A stretch of 64,000 nt of DNA from NCBI GenBank assembly GCA_016699165.1, contig CP064963.1, positions 1,736,001-1,800,000 on the forward strand, written 5' to 3'. Both the position numbers and the translations under genes were made by a program. Of this stretch, positions 33,100 to 42,900 are shown in pieces (the first letter of the stretch is position 1; each line of letters starts with the position of its first letter). Below the pieces are notes generated by a model that was not told the origin of the DNA, did not search any database, and was given only the letters and a program-made list of their open reading frames with translations. Source of the DNA: Candidatus Melainabacteria bacterium. Lineage in GTDB: Bacteria > Cyanobacteriota > Vampirovibrionia > Obscuribacterales > Obscuribacteraceae.

Positions 33100-34984
33100 T
33101 GGGGCTTGCCTAAATATTCGACGATGCCATCGGCAAGCGCCTTGGCTGCTTTCTCTTGCGTCTCTGGTTGAATAAGCTGTGCACATTCATCTGGATTAAT
33201 CACAAATCCAATTTCAGCAAGAACTGCAGGCATTTCGCTTGGCCGAGTGAGAGCAAGATTCTGATAGCGAGCGCCGATATCTGGAAATCCAAGATAACCA
33301 ATTAGTTTGTTTTTTAGCGTTTGAGCAAATTCGACCGATTGTGGATGATAAAAATAAGTAGACGAGCCATGCTCTTTTATTGGGTTTCGACCATCAGGAA
33401 GCGAATTGCCATGGACAGACAAAAGTAATTGCGCACCGGCTTTGCGAGCTATGTTGCATCGCTCGGCTAAATCTACATCGACATCAGTGGTGCGAGTCAT
33501 TATGACAGTAGCACCATATTGTTCTAGAACGTCTTTTAACTTCAATCCAATTTGCAAATTGATTTGGGCTTCGCTTATGCCTGCACAAGACATTGCTCCA
33601 GGTGCAGGTCCACCGTGTCCTGGGTCGACGCATATTTTTAGACCTTTTAAATTGCCAGGTCCCCCATCGCCATTTAATTTAATTGGGTCACGTACATGAA
33701 TGACTAAATTTTCGCCTTCATATTCGGGATAATATCCCCATTGTCTACTGCCCGCGATATTAATAGTGAGTTCGTAGATGCCGTCTGTGAGCTGTTTCCA
33801 GCTGGTGCCATGCACCTGTCCCAAGCGCGCTTTTTGCGGATCGCTACCTTCAAATGCAGGTGAGTGTTCTTGCGATGACCAGTCGGTGTCGGCGGTGGCA
33901 CCATAAACTTTTACGATTAATTTATTTGGCTTCAAACTCTGGTCAATTTCAAATGGCAGCCGCTCTGTAAGCGGCACTATCACTTTGTCGCCATAATCGT
34001 CTTGCTCGATATTGACTGATTTAACCAGAGAGCTTGGATACTGCCCCGATACTGCCTGTGGTTCTAGACTAAAACGCAGATCTTTGGCTTCAATAAATAC
34101 ATGTTTGTTGTCCGCCCATTTGAGCCTGATATCTTTGCCTTTGTAACCATCTACTACTAACTTGATACCAGAGGGAAGTGGCGTCAGACGCGCTTGTCCA
34201 GGACCTGCTCTTACAATAGTTTGATCGTGAATGGTTTCTGCAAGTCTTGGTTGCAGCACCACAGAGAGTGCACCTGGCAAAATGCAACTAAGTTCTTTGC
34301 CGTCTTTTTTGGCGACAAATTTTGGTCTTGCACCTTGGAATTGATCCTGGGGCTGAATCTTGTAATAACCGACATACAAATCTCCACCAGGAGGTGTTTT
34401 TGAAATGATTTTGCCGTAGTCGATTTTTACTTCGCCCGAGGCTTTGGCTTGTAGTGCAATAGCTTTGTTTTCGAGTAATACACTTACTTGAGAGCCAGGC
34501 GTGGCGCGGATTTTAAATGTGACCACATCGCCCGGTACAAGTCCCAGCGATTCTTTGGGCTCGGCTGACTTCTCATCAATGGTCCAGACCGAAGGGTCAA
34601 TTGGTTTTCTTGGTTCGGGGCGTTTTATCTTTAAATCTTGGCTGAAATCTCCAGATTTGAGACTAATGTATTTTGACCTTGCTTGAGCTTGATTACTCCT
34701 GCAAATAAGCCCTGAGAATTTACTGTTATCGGTTGAGCATTTACCGATACTTGATTGCCAGGCGTAGTGTTGCCAATCACAAAAGTGGAAGGAGCTTCGA
34801 TACTGGCACCATCTTTGGGATAAACTATATGCAACTGATTTTGTCCCTGTGCCAGAGCCTGGGAACAATCAGCCAAAAACAAAGGCAGGAGAGCTGCCGT
34901 GCTAGATAAAAAGATGGTGAAAGATCTCAACACAGGCAATATTGTGGACGCTTTATGAAAATCTTGCAAATCACCGATACTCAT
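33096..34984 (-). CDS. N-acetylmuramoyl-L-alanine amidase (Amidase_3), apparently frameshifted
   Basis: Zinc amidase that cleaves the lactyl-amide bond of peptidoglycan. The C-terminal catalytic domain is clear: ICVDPGHGGPAPGAM (first His), the zinc Glu region in ISEAQINLQIGLKLKD, and LLLSVHGNSLPDG (second His), with AEIGFVINPDE near the end. The N-terminal part lies in another frame (34984 to about 34631): a signal peptide (TIFLSSTAALLPLFLADCSQ), then a beta domain (YPKDGASIEAPSTFVIGN). That frame stops at 34631, and the catalytic frame upstream of about 34640 is nonsense. One base gained or lost at about 34631-34660 separates them. A GTG at 34933 is an alternative start that avoids overlap with the divergent gene. 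It is translationally coupled to coaX. Confidence 0.85.
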
Positions 34985-35746
34985 TTATTTAGTCCAAGCG
35001 ACGACGAAGACGATCCGCCCATGCTTTTTGGGTTTAACACCTTTGAAAGTCTCAAGCACGTAATAGAACTGGTAAACAAACACGATAGCGCTTTTGACCT
35101 TGTCGTCTTGACAGGTGATCTTTCAGAAGATGAGTCGGCCGGCTCTTACAGACGCCTGGCTGAACTTTTAAGTACGCTTGCAAAGCCGGTTTATTATCTT
35201 TTTGGCAATCACGACAACGCAAACATGGCTCGGCAAGTCTTTAGCGAGTATCCACTCTTCAAGCACGAGCGCGAAGTAATTCTCGAAAACTGGCTTATTG
35301 TCTTGCTCAATTCAAAAATAGAGGGCAAGCAAGAAGGCAATTTAGCTCAAGGCGAACTAGACAGACTCAAGTCTGTGCTTGAAAAACATAGCGAAAAACA
35401 TGCGTTAGTCTGCTTGCACCACAATCCAGTAAATATGGACCCTGAGCGCTTTGACAAATATATTTTGCAGAATGCCAAAGAATTTTTTTCGGTGCTCGAT
35501 TCAAATGTCAGTAAAAATGTGCGTGGGGTCATGTGGGGGCATGTGCACCAGCAATATTATTCACAGCGTCGCGATGTCACACTGATGGCGACTCCATCTA
35601 CATGTGCACAGTTTACGCCTAACGAAACTGGCATCAAATTGGACTATAAACCGCCTGGTTATCGCAGTCTAAAATTGCATAAAAACGGATTTATCGAAAC
35701 TGAAGTTAGACGGCTAGTTTTCATGCCGTATGAACCATCTAAATAA
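34955..35746 (+). CDS. Calcineurin-like phosphoesterase (CpdA/Icc-like)
   Basis: Cytoplasmic metallophosphoesterase of 263 aa. The motifs in order are MKILQITDTHLF (DxH), LVVLTGDLSEDES (GDLxxD), LFGNHDNA (GNHD), LVCLHHNP (His) and GVMWGHVHQQY (GHxH). The GDLS-E/D and GHVH details match 3',5'-cAMP phosphodiesterase CpdA, so cyclic nucleotide hydrolysis is likely but not proven. Its start overlaps the start region of the divergent amidase gene by 30 nt if the latter uses its longest start. Confidence 0.87.
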   Translation: MKILQITDTHLFSPSDDEDDPPMLFGFNTFESLKHVIELVNKHDSAFDLVVLTGDLSEDESAGSYRRLAELLSTLAKPVYYLFGNHDNANMARQVFSEYPLFKHEREVILENWLIVLLNSKIEGKQEGNLAQGELDRLKSVLEKHSEKHALVCLHHNPVNMDPERFDKYILQNAKEFFSVLDSNVSKNVRGVMWGHVHQQYYSQRRDVTLMATPSTCAQFTPNETGIKLDYKPPGYRSLKLHKNGFIETEVRRLVFMPYEPSK

Positions 35747-35751
35747 TTGGC

Positions 35752-36102
35752 TTACCAATTCCACGTATATTGAGCATTTTTCTGCTTCATATAAGGTTTA
35801 AGCAGAGAGAGCATCTCATCTGTGAGGAATGCCGAACCAAGCTTTTTTAGATCGCTCCAAACTTCAGGCTTGAAGCGATACGAGTCTAAGCCAATGGTGG
35901 GACAGTCAATTGGCAATAGCCACTGGGAGGCATTTAGCGACTCAAAATCGGTATCGTCGGCAAGAAGCGTCAATTCAGGGTTGTTGCGATATAACGTGTA
36001 TGCAATCAGTAATCTTGCCTTTATGGGCTTGGCATAAAGGTCTTTGAGAGTTATTAATGGGACGTCGCCCTCGCTTCTAATCCCAAAGAAATGCTTGAAC
36101 AT
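35752..36102 (-). CDS. Hypothetical protein (116 aa)
   Basis: Cytoplasmic protein of 116 aa with no signal peptide. It has segments such as PIKARLLIAYTLYRNNPELT and SDLKKLGSAFLTDEMLSLLK and ends in an aromatic QYTWNW. No family recognised. It is convergent with the CpdA-like gene; 5 nt separate the ends. Confidence 0.6.
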   Translation of the reverse strand: MFKHFFGIRSEGDVPLITLKDLYAKPIKARLLIAYTLYRNNPELTLLADDTDFESLNASQWLLPIDCPTIGLDSYRFKPEVWSDLKKLGSAFLTDEMLSLLKPYMKQKNAQYTWNW

Positions 36103-36253
36103 ATTTTCTCCAACTATCTAATTTGATCTTAGAAGTTGTAGTTGAAAACCAGGTGAAAACCAGACGTAACCAGGTGTAAACATCCCTGCCTTTCGCTCGT
36201 TGCCAAGGGTAAGATTTTCTTGCCACACACCTTTCGTTTTACACCTGCAAGCT

Positions 36254-36284
36254 AAAAGGGCTCCCGCTAAATGCGGAAACCCTC
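36254..36284 (-). terminator. Intrinsic terminator after tRNA-Ala
   Basis: Minus-strand hairpin GGGTTTCCGC/GCGGGAGCCC with an ATTTA loop, then TTTT. It lies 9 nt after the tRNA 3' CCA. Confidence 0.8.
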
Positions 36285-36292
36285 AAATTAAA

Positions 36293-36368
36293 TGGTGGAG
36301 CGTACCAGGGTCGAACTGGTGACCTCTTCAATGCCATTGAAGCGCGCTACCAACTGCGCTAACGCCCC
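36293..36368 (-). tRNA. tRNA-Ala (GGC anticodon)
   Basis: 76-nt cloverleaf. Acceptor GGGGCGT pairs with ACGCTCC (one G-U), followed by discriminator A and an encoded CCA. The D arm has GCGC..GCGC, the anticodon stem CTTCA/TGAAG has loop ATGGCAT (anticodon GGC), and the T arm is ACCAG-TTCGACC-CTGGT. It reads GCC and GCU alanine codons. A terminator follows directly. Confidence 0.96.
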
Positions 36369-36401
36369 TTAGCCTGATCAAATCAGACAAGATAAATCAT
36401 T

Positions 36402-37499
36402 CTAGCAAATAATTTCGGCAGTGGGCTTTGCAGCAGGAGAATTTAGCGGATTTGTAGAGATTGCCTTCATAATCTTGTCTTTGTCACCGGCAAGCTTGCG
36501 TGTCAGGCACAATCCAGATTTTTGCTCGACCAGTTGCTTGAGCTTTTCGTTGCCCCAACGCCACTTACTTTTCAAGTTGAGCAAGAAATACTTATCTGGT
36601 GGCCACAAGAAAGAGGCCTCAAAATAACACCAGATTGTGCACCCCTGACAAAAGCTCCATGAGCCTTCTTCTGCTTTTCGTTTCTGCACATGAGTGCTGT
36701 GCCAGATTTCATCCAGGTTTGAGCGACCGCCTTCATGTTTGATTTTGAGCCTTTCATCGTGCATGTGATAGCAAGGCAGTAAAAGATGATCGTCTGGAGA
36801 CACGACTATAGTTGATGAAATGGCTTTGCATCTTGGTTTTGCAATATTATTGCCACCATCTAAAAAGAATTGAGTGAAGGCCCAATTGACGCAAACATTG
36901 TCGTATTTAGCCAGTCTATGTATTTCGGCTATGCCTTCTTTCTGCAATAATTCGTTGTCACAAAAATCAAAAACTGGACCAAGAAGTACAACCACCCCCA
37001 TTTCTTGCGCAAGACCAATAACATCTTCCATCCCGGCAAGTGACTGAGGCGTTGCAGTTGCAATGATGGAGGGGCGCTCACCAAGAGACTTTGCGATTTT
37101 TAGACTTTCAATTACTTTCGCAAAGCCATTGATGCCACGCTCGGTTTTATAAAAATCGGTATCGATTGTTGAAAGCGAAAATTTCAGATCGTCTATCAAG
37201 CCGCGCAGGGAGTCGGCTTTTTCTGGATAAAGAGTGCCTGTGTTTGCCACGCTTGTGAAAAAGCCAAGACGCTTTGCCTCTTTTAAAACAACAGGCAAAT
37301 GCTTGTAGATAAGCGGTTCTCCACCAGTGAAATCCACTACTTTGACGCCTAATCTTTTTAGTGCGTGCAAGTTTTCAATGATAATTTCGGGCGCCACTTC
37401 CTTAATTGGAATATTCTCGGGCTTAACCGGAATGTCGCAATAAGTACAGCGCGAATTACATTTGTAAGTCAGATAGTAGTTAGCTAAAACAGGAGGCAT
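36402..37499 (-). CDS. Radical SAM protein with SPASM-like C-terminus
   Basis: Protein of 365 aa that should bind a 4Fe-4S cluster through CNSRCTYC (Cys14, 18, 21; CxxxCxxC) and cleave S-adenosylmethionine. VVDFTGGEPLIYKHLP carries the SAM-contact GGEP motif. Later Cys residues (CKAISSTIVVSPDDHLLLPC, then SFCQGCTIWCYFEA) look like an auxiliary cluster site. The substrate is unknown; proteins of this shape modify peptides or lipids such as hopanoids. The next gene on the strand encodes an acid phosphatase, upstream. Confidence 0.85.
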   Translation of the reverse strand: MPPVLANYYLTYKCNSRCTYCDIPVKPENIPIKEVAPEIIIENLHALKRLGVKVVDFTGGEPLIYKHLPVVLKEAKRLGFFTSVANTGTLYPEKADSLRGLIDDLKFSLSTIDTDFYKTERGINGFAKVIESLKIAKSLGERPSIIATATPQSLAGMEDVIGLAQEMGVVVLLGPVFDFCDNELLQKEGIAEIHRLAKYDNVCVNWAFTQFFLDGGNNIAKPRCKAISSTIVVSPDDHLLLPCYHMHDERLKIKHEGGRSNLDEIWHSTHVQKRKAEEGSWSFCQGCTIWCYFEASFLWPPDKYFLLNLKSKWRWGNEKLKQLVEQKSGLCLTRKLAGDKDKIMKAISTNPLNSPAAKPTAEIIC

Positions 37500-37515
37500 A
37501 AATCCTCATCTAGCA

Positions 37516-38247
37516 TTACTGTACAAAGTAGAGTTTGTTTGGTAGTTTCTCGCCAGCAAGCGCAAAACCGCCTGCAAGGTCAGAATCCTGATCGCCTATG
37601 TTTACTACGATTTTAAATCCCATCGATTCGATTTTTTTACGCACTTCTGCCTTAAATTTGCTTGCTGGACGCTTGTCGGTATCGCCTCGCATAAACAAAC
37701 CATCGTATGCAATTTTGTTTTTGATTAAATTGGCGGTGGTGACAACTCGCATATTTTCCGGACGTCCGGTTAGAAAAATTATGGCAAAACCCTGATCACG
37801 AGCCCATTTCAAAAATTCAGCAGTAGCTGGAAGATTTGGTGCTTTTGCTTTGAAGACCCATTTTTCAAAATCTGCCCAGGTGAAATCTTTTTTGACGTCC
37901 TGGAAATAAGGACGATTATCGAGCAGCGTTTCATCGAGGTCTGAAATTATTGCTTTGTTCAGCGTATTTGGATTGGCTTTTATAAAGTTGACACAATGCA
38001 CTTTGGCAGACTCAATTGCCTTGTCGAATTCTTGTTTGTATTCAGGTGTCTTTGCAAATTCAAGTCCTTCTTTGTGACCAAATCCGCCTGGAGTGCTCAC
38101 CTTCACTGGTACTGGTGCACCCGGCGTGGCATTAGGGTGGCTTGCTGATGGATGGACAAGCGCATCTTCTGCAAAAGCAGCCTTAGAGCTTATTGCAAAT
38201 GCGACTGCTACCAAAACTGGCAGTACAGAATTCAATTTTTTATTCAA
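37516..38247 (-). CDS. Secreted HAD-family acid phosphatase (class B / e(P4)-like)
   Basis: Phosphomonoesterase expected outside the cytoplasm. I prefer the TTG at 38247, just after the upstream gene's stop; it gives LNKKLNSVLPVLVAVAFAIS as a signal peptide ending ...SSKAAFAED. HAD motif I: IISDLDETLLDN (D-x-D-E-T-L-L-D-N, typical of PF03767). Motif II is FLTGRP. Motif III and IV residues appear in RPASKFKAEVRKKI and VNIGDQDSDLAGG. The plant vegetative-storage/e(P4) group dephosphorylates nucleotides. It may be co-transcribed with the radical SAM gene 16 nt downstream. Confidence 0.85.
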   Translation of the reverse strand: MNKKLNSVLPVLVAVAFAISSKAAFAEDALVHPSASHPNATPGAPVPVKVSTPGGFGHKEGLEFAKTPEYKQEFDKAIESAKVHCVNFIKANPNTLNKAIISDLDETLLDNRPYFQDVKKDFTWADFEKWVFKAKAPNLPATAEFLKWARDQGFAIIFLTGRPENMRVVTTANLIKNKIAYDGLFMRGDTDKRPASKFKAEVRKKIESMGFKIVVNIGDQDSDLAGGFALAGEKLPNKLYFVQ

Positions 38248-38251
38248 TGAC

Positions 38252-38515
38252 TTAAGCGCCTTTTCTCGATACAGGACGACCACTGTTATACGCACTGGCA
38301 CCGTAAATAGACTTATGTTTTCCAACCAGAGGCGTGACCTCTACGGTTCCAACAGATGTCTCCGGATCGGCTCCATTGTAGACGCCCCAGGAGCTAGATC
38401 CAAGCTTTTTCTTTTTGCCAAGCGGGTGATCGGGAATAAATTTTTCTGGCATGGCGATCATGGTGACCAGTGTGCCGCACAAGAGCAATGCTGCTGTGAC
38501 AAATAAAGGGTCCAT
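38252..38515 (-). CDS. Small membrane-anchored protein
   Basis: Protein of 87 aa from the ATG at 38515, chosen because AGGTGAGTGAG directly precedes it. One N-terminal transmembrane helix (LFVTAALLLCGTLVTMIAM) is followed by a basic stretch (GKKKKL) and a Gly/Ser/Pro-rich tail (PLVGKHKSIYGASAYN). The stop lies 4 nt before the phosphatase start. Function unknown. Confidence 0.65.
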   Translation of the reverse strand: MDPLFVTAALLLCGTLVTMIAMPEKFIPDHPLGKKKKLGSSSWGVYNGADPETSVGTVEVTPLVGKHKSIYGASAYNSGRPVSRKGA

Positions 38516-38601
38516 CTCACTCACCTGCAAAGAATAACTATACTCTTGCAACTGTAAGACGAACCCTTGACTTTGTCTATGGGAATTGTCCCAGGTGAGC
38601 T

Positions 38602-38763
38602 TTAGCTCGTCATCACCTTGGCTAAATCTGTGTACATTTCGGCTATCTGACTTGTAACAACGGCAGTGTTAGGATTGTCCTGGGAAAACTTGACGAACTC
38701 TGTTGCTTTAGTTTCGAAAAGTTGACGAAGACGGTCGTGAAGCGATTCGGCGTGTTTGTTCAT
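38602..38763 (-). CDS. Small hypothetical protein (53 aa)
   Basis: Intact ORF of 53 aa, MNKHAESLHDRLRQLFETKA at the start and AEMYTDLAKVMTS at the end. It is helical and amphipathic with coding-like composition. A weak AGAGAG lies upstream. It stands between the small membrane protein and a methyltransferase gene, all leftward. No family recognised. Confidence 0.55.
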   Translation of the reverse strand: MNKHAESLHDRLRQLFETKATEFVKFSQDNPNTAVVTSQIAEMYTDLAKVMTS

Positions 38764-39091
38764 GGCTCGGTTCTCTCTGCAAAAATCTGGTTCATAGCGG
38801 GAGCCAGGCAGAAGACGGCTGCCGGACTTGCATTACAGAATTGGGGTAACGGAAACTCAAACTGAGAAGTGAATTAATTTTGTCTCAAATGATTGTCATG
38901 TTCAAGTCTTTTTTCAAAAAAGATCTACTCAAATCCGAGAATTAAACTAACTGAACTCCTCTTCCTGACTGATTTGTAGCAGAGAAGTTCTCAAGGTAGA
39001 CGCATTTCAAAATAAAATTTTTTCGGACGCCCAGTGACACTGGCTTTGATACCAGTCTTACAGTTCTTCTTGACGAAAGCGCATGTCTATC
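38764..39091. other. Gene-free spacer
   Basis: About 328 nt of AT-rich sequence between the methyltransferase stop and the 53-aa ORF. No hairpin with a T-tract, no repeat and no ORF that I can support. Confidence 0.4.
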
Positions 39092-39805
39092 TCAACTGGC
39101 GCTCTTTTGTATAGCGACTATATATCTAGTTCCCGACTCGAAAGTCTCTTTGTGGGTTATCTTGAATCCAGAGTCAGTCATAATTTGCACTAGTTCTTCA
39201 TCAGAGTAACAACGCAAGAGCATTCCCTTTCTACCCTTGTCCGTATAAACGTGAGTTTCGTCTTCGAGTTTGTAGTACTCTCCCGGACCAGTGCCAACTT
39301 GGTCGAAGCAACCGATGAAAACGCCATTGGGAGCCATTATAGTTTTGAGTTGTTTAAAAATGGTGCGCGTAAGCTCAATGGGAAAATGTTCGAAGATTGA
39401 GTTGGCGACACAGGCTTCAAAAGTACTTGGAGCAAATTCAAGCTGTGCCATGTCTTTGACTTGAAAATTTATGGTGTGACTTTCTTGCTTAGCCCAGTCA
39501 TTTGCAAGATTGATAGCTTGTTCTGCAACATCTACACCAGTGACTTCGAATCCGTTGCGTGCAAGCAAAATAGACAGCCATCCAGAACCACATCCAAGAT
39601 CGAGCACACTTGCAGGAGCTTTACTTGCAAGCTCGCTCATCATCAAAGTTAGATAAGGCAAGTCTGGCATCTGAGTATAGGCAGTTTTGACCGGACCCCA
39701 GGCTCGATTCCAAAAGTCGACATTCTCGGCGTAAACCTCGCTGCCTAAAATACTTTCGGCAGACTTGCAGATTTCGCTCTTTTGGGACTTATTATTGGCA
39801 CTCAT
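39092..39805 (-). CDS. Class I SAM-dependent methyltransferase
   Basis: Cytoplasmic protein of 237 aa with a Rossmann methyltransferase fold. Motif I: VLDLGCGSGWLSILLARNGF. The acidic end of strand 2 is VTGVDVAEQAINLA, motif II VKDMAQLEFAPSTFE, and motif IV/V CVANSIFEHFP. It resembles UbiG/ThiE-type small-molecule methyltransferases; the substrate cannot be told. It is divergent from the large signalling gene at 39966. Confidence 0.85.
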   Translation of the reverse strand: MSANNKSQKSEICKSAESILGSEVYAENVDFWNRAWGPVKTAYTQMPDLPYLTLMMSELASKAPASVLDLGCGSGWLSILLARNGFEVTGVDVAEQAINLANDWAKQESHTINFQVKDMAQLEFAPSTFEACVANSIFEHFPIELTRTIFKQLKTIMAPNGVFIGCFDQVGTGPGEYYKLEDETHVYTDKGRKGMLLRCYSDEELVQIMTDSGFKITHKETFESGTRYIVAIQKSAS

Positions 39806-39965
39806 GGCGATTTAATGTTATCACTTAAGCCAAACAGGCAAAGATTTTCAGTCAAGTATCATTACAAAAGGCTCTTTTAGGTTAGATCAGTAGTTAAAGG
39901 GGTATTTGATCTCTTTGGTGGTCTTTTTATTGGTTTAGGAAATATATCCAGGGCAAGAGTTCAAT

Positions 39966-42900
39966 TTGACGGTAGAGCCTAGCCGAATACAGCTTCAAAT
40001 GATGCTGGTCCAGCAATCTGGACCGGGCGTATTGCCTTTGAGCGTATTGCCTCCAGTTGATGGCTTCATTCCTTTTATTAGACAGATGGAGCAGATGGCG
40101 ATTGAAGGCCGGATGCGTCCGATTTTCGTTTACTGGAGCCGCCAGAACGCCAACCGTTTACTGCCCACCGGAAAAGCCTATACCGAATTGCTTAGAGATG
40201 CCTTTTGCGTCTCTATTTTTTCAGAAAATCGCTCCGACCCGCCCGATGAATGGGGCTTTCTCATGGAAAGCAACGGGCTGTGTCTTGTAGTTTACGGCCA
40301 ACAAGCATTCGAATCCAAGCCTGGAGAGCGCTATCAGTGCACAGGCTCGTGCGACCCTGCCATTGTTAATGACGCTATTGTGCGACTTTTGCCTAAGTGG
40401 CAACGTCTGGACATGAACGAGTCCAACAGATTAGAAGAAATGCGCATGGAGCTTGGGCTCAAAGGAAGCGCGCCGCCTTACATGGAGCGCGTGCGTCAAG
40501 CCTGGCCAATAGTCAAAGCGCCACTTCAACAAGGAATTATTTTAGACCCGCTGCAAAGCCTGGCTTTGCCAGAGGCTGACAATTACAATCAGCCCGCGCC
40601 CCAAGCTGGCATCTCGCCTGTGCAAAGCATCGCTCCGCCAGCTTTGGCTGGAGCTTCGCCGCCCCCAATAGGAGGGGTGCCACCGTCGCCATTTCAGAGC
40701 CTTCCTGCACCTGGTGGAAAAGTCCAACCAATTGCAATCGATATGGGTATGCAAGGCATGCCAAACTATTCAACGGGCGGTCCCAATCTTTCCAGTTCCA
40801 CGGCACATACAAAATCTTCAGCCAGTATTTCGTCTTCGCGTCTGACCACGCTTGAGCCTGGTCAAGCAATGCGCACCAAATCGAGCGACCAGCTTTTAAT
40901 TCAAGAGCTGGACAAAGCGGTCACAGGTTTAAGTAACGAGCTGCCATCGGTTGTTCCACCTGCAGCTCAGATGATCATTTCAGATATCATTTCAAAGCTC
41001 AGACACTCGTCTGATTTATCTCCGATTTTTCAGTACGCAATCGAAAATCTAGTCAAATCCGCTGGTGCCGACCGCGGAATCATCTGGCGCATCGATGGCG
41101 AACATTTGAAAGTTACTCACGAATTTTCGACCAATGGACACAACTGTTTCGTGGATAACAAGTTAACATCAGTCGAGTCTTCGGCCATCATGCTTGAGTT
41201 CGTATCTAAGTTTCCAGACGAAACAAGTTCTGGTGTAATCAGCATTCCAAACACCGCACTGGATACTAATTTGCACAAAGTGGCGCCCACTCTTTCATCG
41301 CTGATCGAACTTGGTGGCGTTGAGGCAAGACTTATGTCGCAGCTTAAATCGCGTGGAAAAATTTCAGGCTTTTTAGAATTGCAACAATGCAAAGGCTCGC
41401 GCGAATGGAGCACCCACGACGCGTTTGTTTTGCAAAAAATTGCAGAATTGCTTTCAGTTGTGCTTCAACAAGCAGCTGACCAGAGCAGAATCGAGATGGA
41501 CGCGCAGGAGATGAAGCTCATCAACGAGATAGCGATGCTGTTTCGTGAATCGCGCGGTATGACCACTCGCGAAGCCCTCGTCAAATCAATTAGATTAGTT
41601 GCCGAACACATGGGCTTTACCCATTCTGAAATCTATTTGTTCAATCGCGAAGAAAATATTCTAGAGCCGCAAACAGAAGACTCCAATCTCAAATCGGTCA
41701 ACATGGAAATTTCAGACAATCCATTCGTTGAAGTATTTAAGTCTGGTCGCGGCAAAATGATCAACGTTGAATACAGTCGCAAACCTGACCCATTTTTCAA
41801 ACACGATATGGCATTGGTTTTGCCATTAACATCTGAAGGTTCTCGCCTTGGTGTTATTGGTTTGTGGCAAAGACAGGCTAATAAAGCCGATTTCAGAACA
41901 CAAGATAGAGAACTAGGTTTGACTATTGCCGGTCACCTTTCAAACGTTATTCGCGCCGATCAAGCTATTCAGCAAATTCGAGCAGACCAGGCAAGAACTT
42001 CTCTCATCAATAGAGTTTCAAGCGAAATCAGAAACGCGCTCAAACGCGCCGACCAGATTATGGAAACGCTAGTTGAAGCTCTGCAAGAATTTTTCAAACT
42101 CGAACTTTGCGTTTGCGCTTTATATGATTCGCAGTCTGATTCGTATAGCAAATCCAAAGTCGCATCAATGTCTATCAAAAAAGAAGGCAAGAAAAAGAAA
42201 GACGAAAATGCAGCAATTGCAGGACTGGACCAAAACGAAGAAGAAAATTTAAATGTGGGCGACATCCTTATTCGCTCGCTTTCAAGCGACCTCAAGATTG
42301 GTGCCACTGTATTTTTAGAAAGCAATCAAATAGACGACATCTTGAAAGAAAAAGGCATTACCTCTCCTATTTCGTATACATCTGCTACTCTTGTTCCGCT
42401 ATTTTATGGTGGCGTGTACAAAGCGGCATTGTGTCTCATTTCTCCAGATCAGGTTAGACAGTTGCCTGAAAAAGACGAGCTAATGGTGCTCGACCTGGCA
42501 GATAGAGTAGCGGTTGTGATTTCGCACGCTGAGCTATTTGCGCAGACCGAGACTGCGTCTTTCACCGACCCAATGACCGGTCTATTCAACCGTCGACATT
42601 TCGAGACACAGCTCGACAAAGAAATTGATCGCTATACACGATTTGGCCACCCATTTTCTTTTATCATCGTAGATTTGGATTACTTGAAAAAAATCAACGA
42701 CACCTTAGGGCACCACTATGGTGACGAAGCGATTAAACACATCGGTAAAGTGGTCCAGAAATCTGTACGCGACGTAGATACTGTTGCCCGATTTGGTGGT
42801 GAAGAGTTTGTCGTGCTTTTGCCTGAAACAGATTTGAAAGCGGCCAAAGTGGTGGCAGATCGCATATGTACTTCAATTCGCGAAAAACAAGTGGATGAAG

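Noticed and set aside
33100..33186. Longer N-terminus for CoaX
   Set aside because: It lies inside the amidase catalytic end in another frame and does not resemble CoaX; the ATGA overlap at 33096-33099 explains the start.
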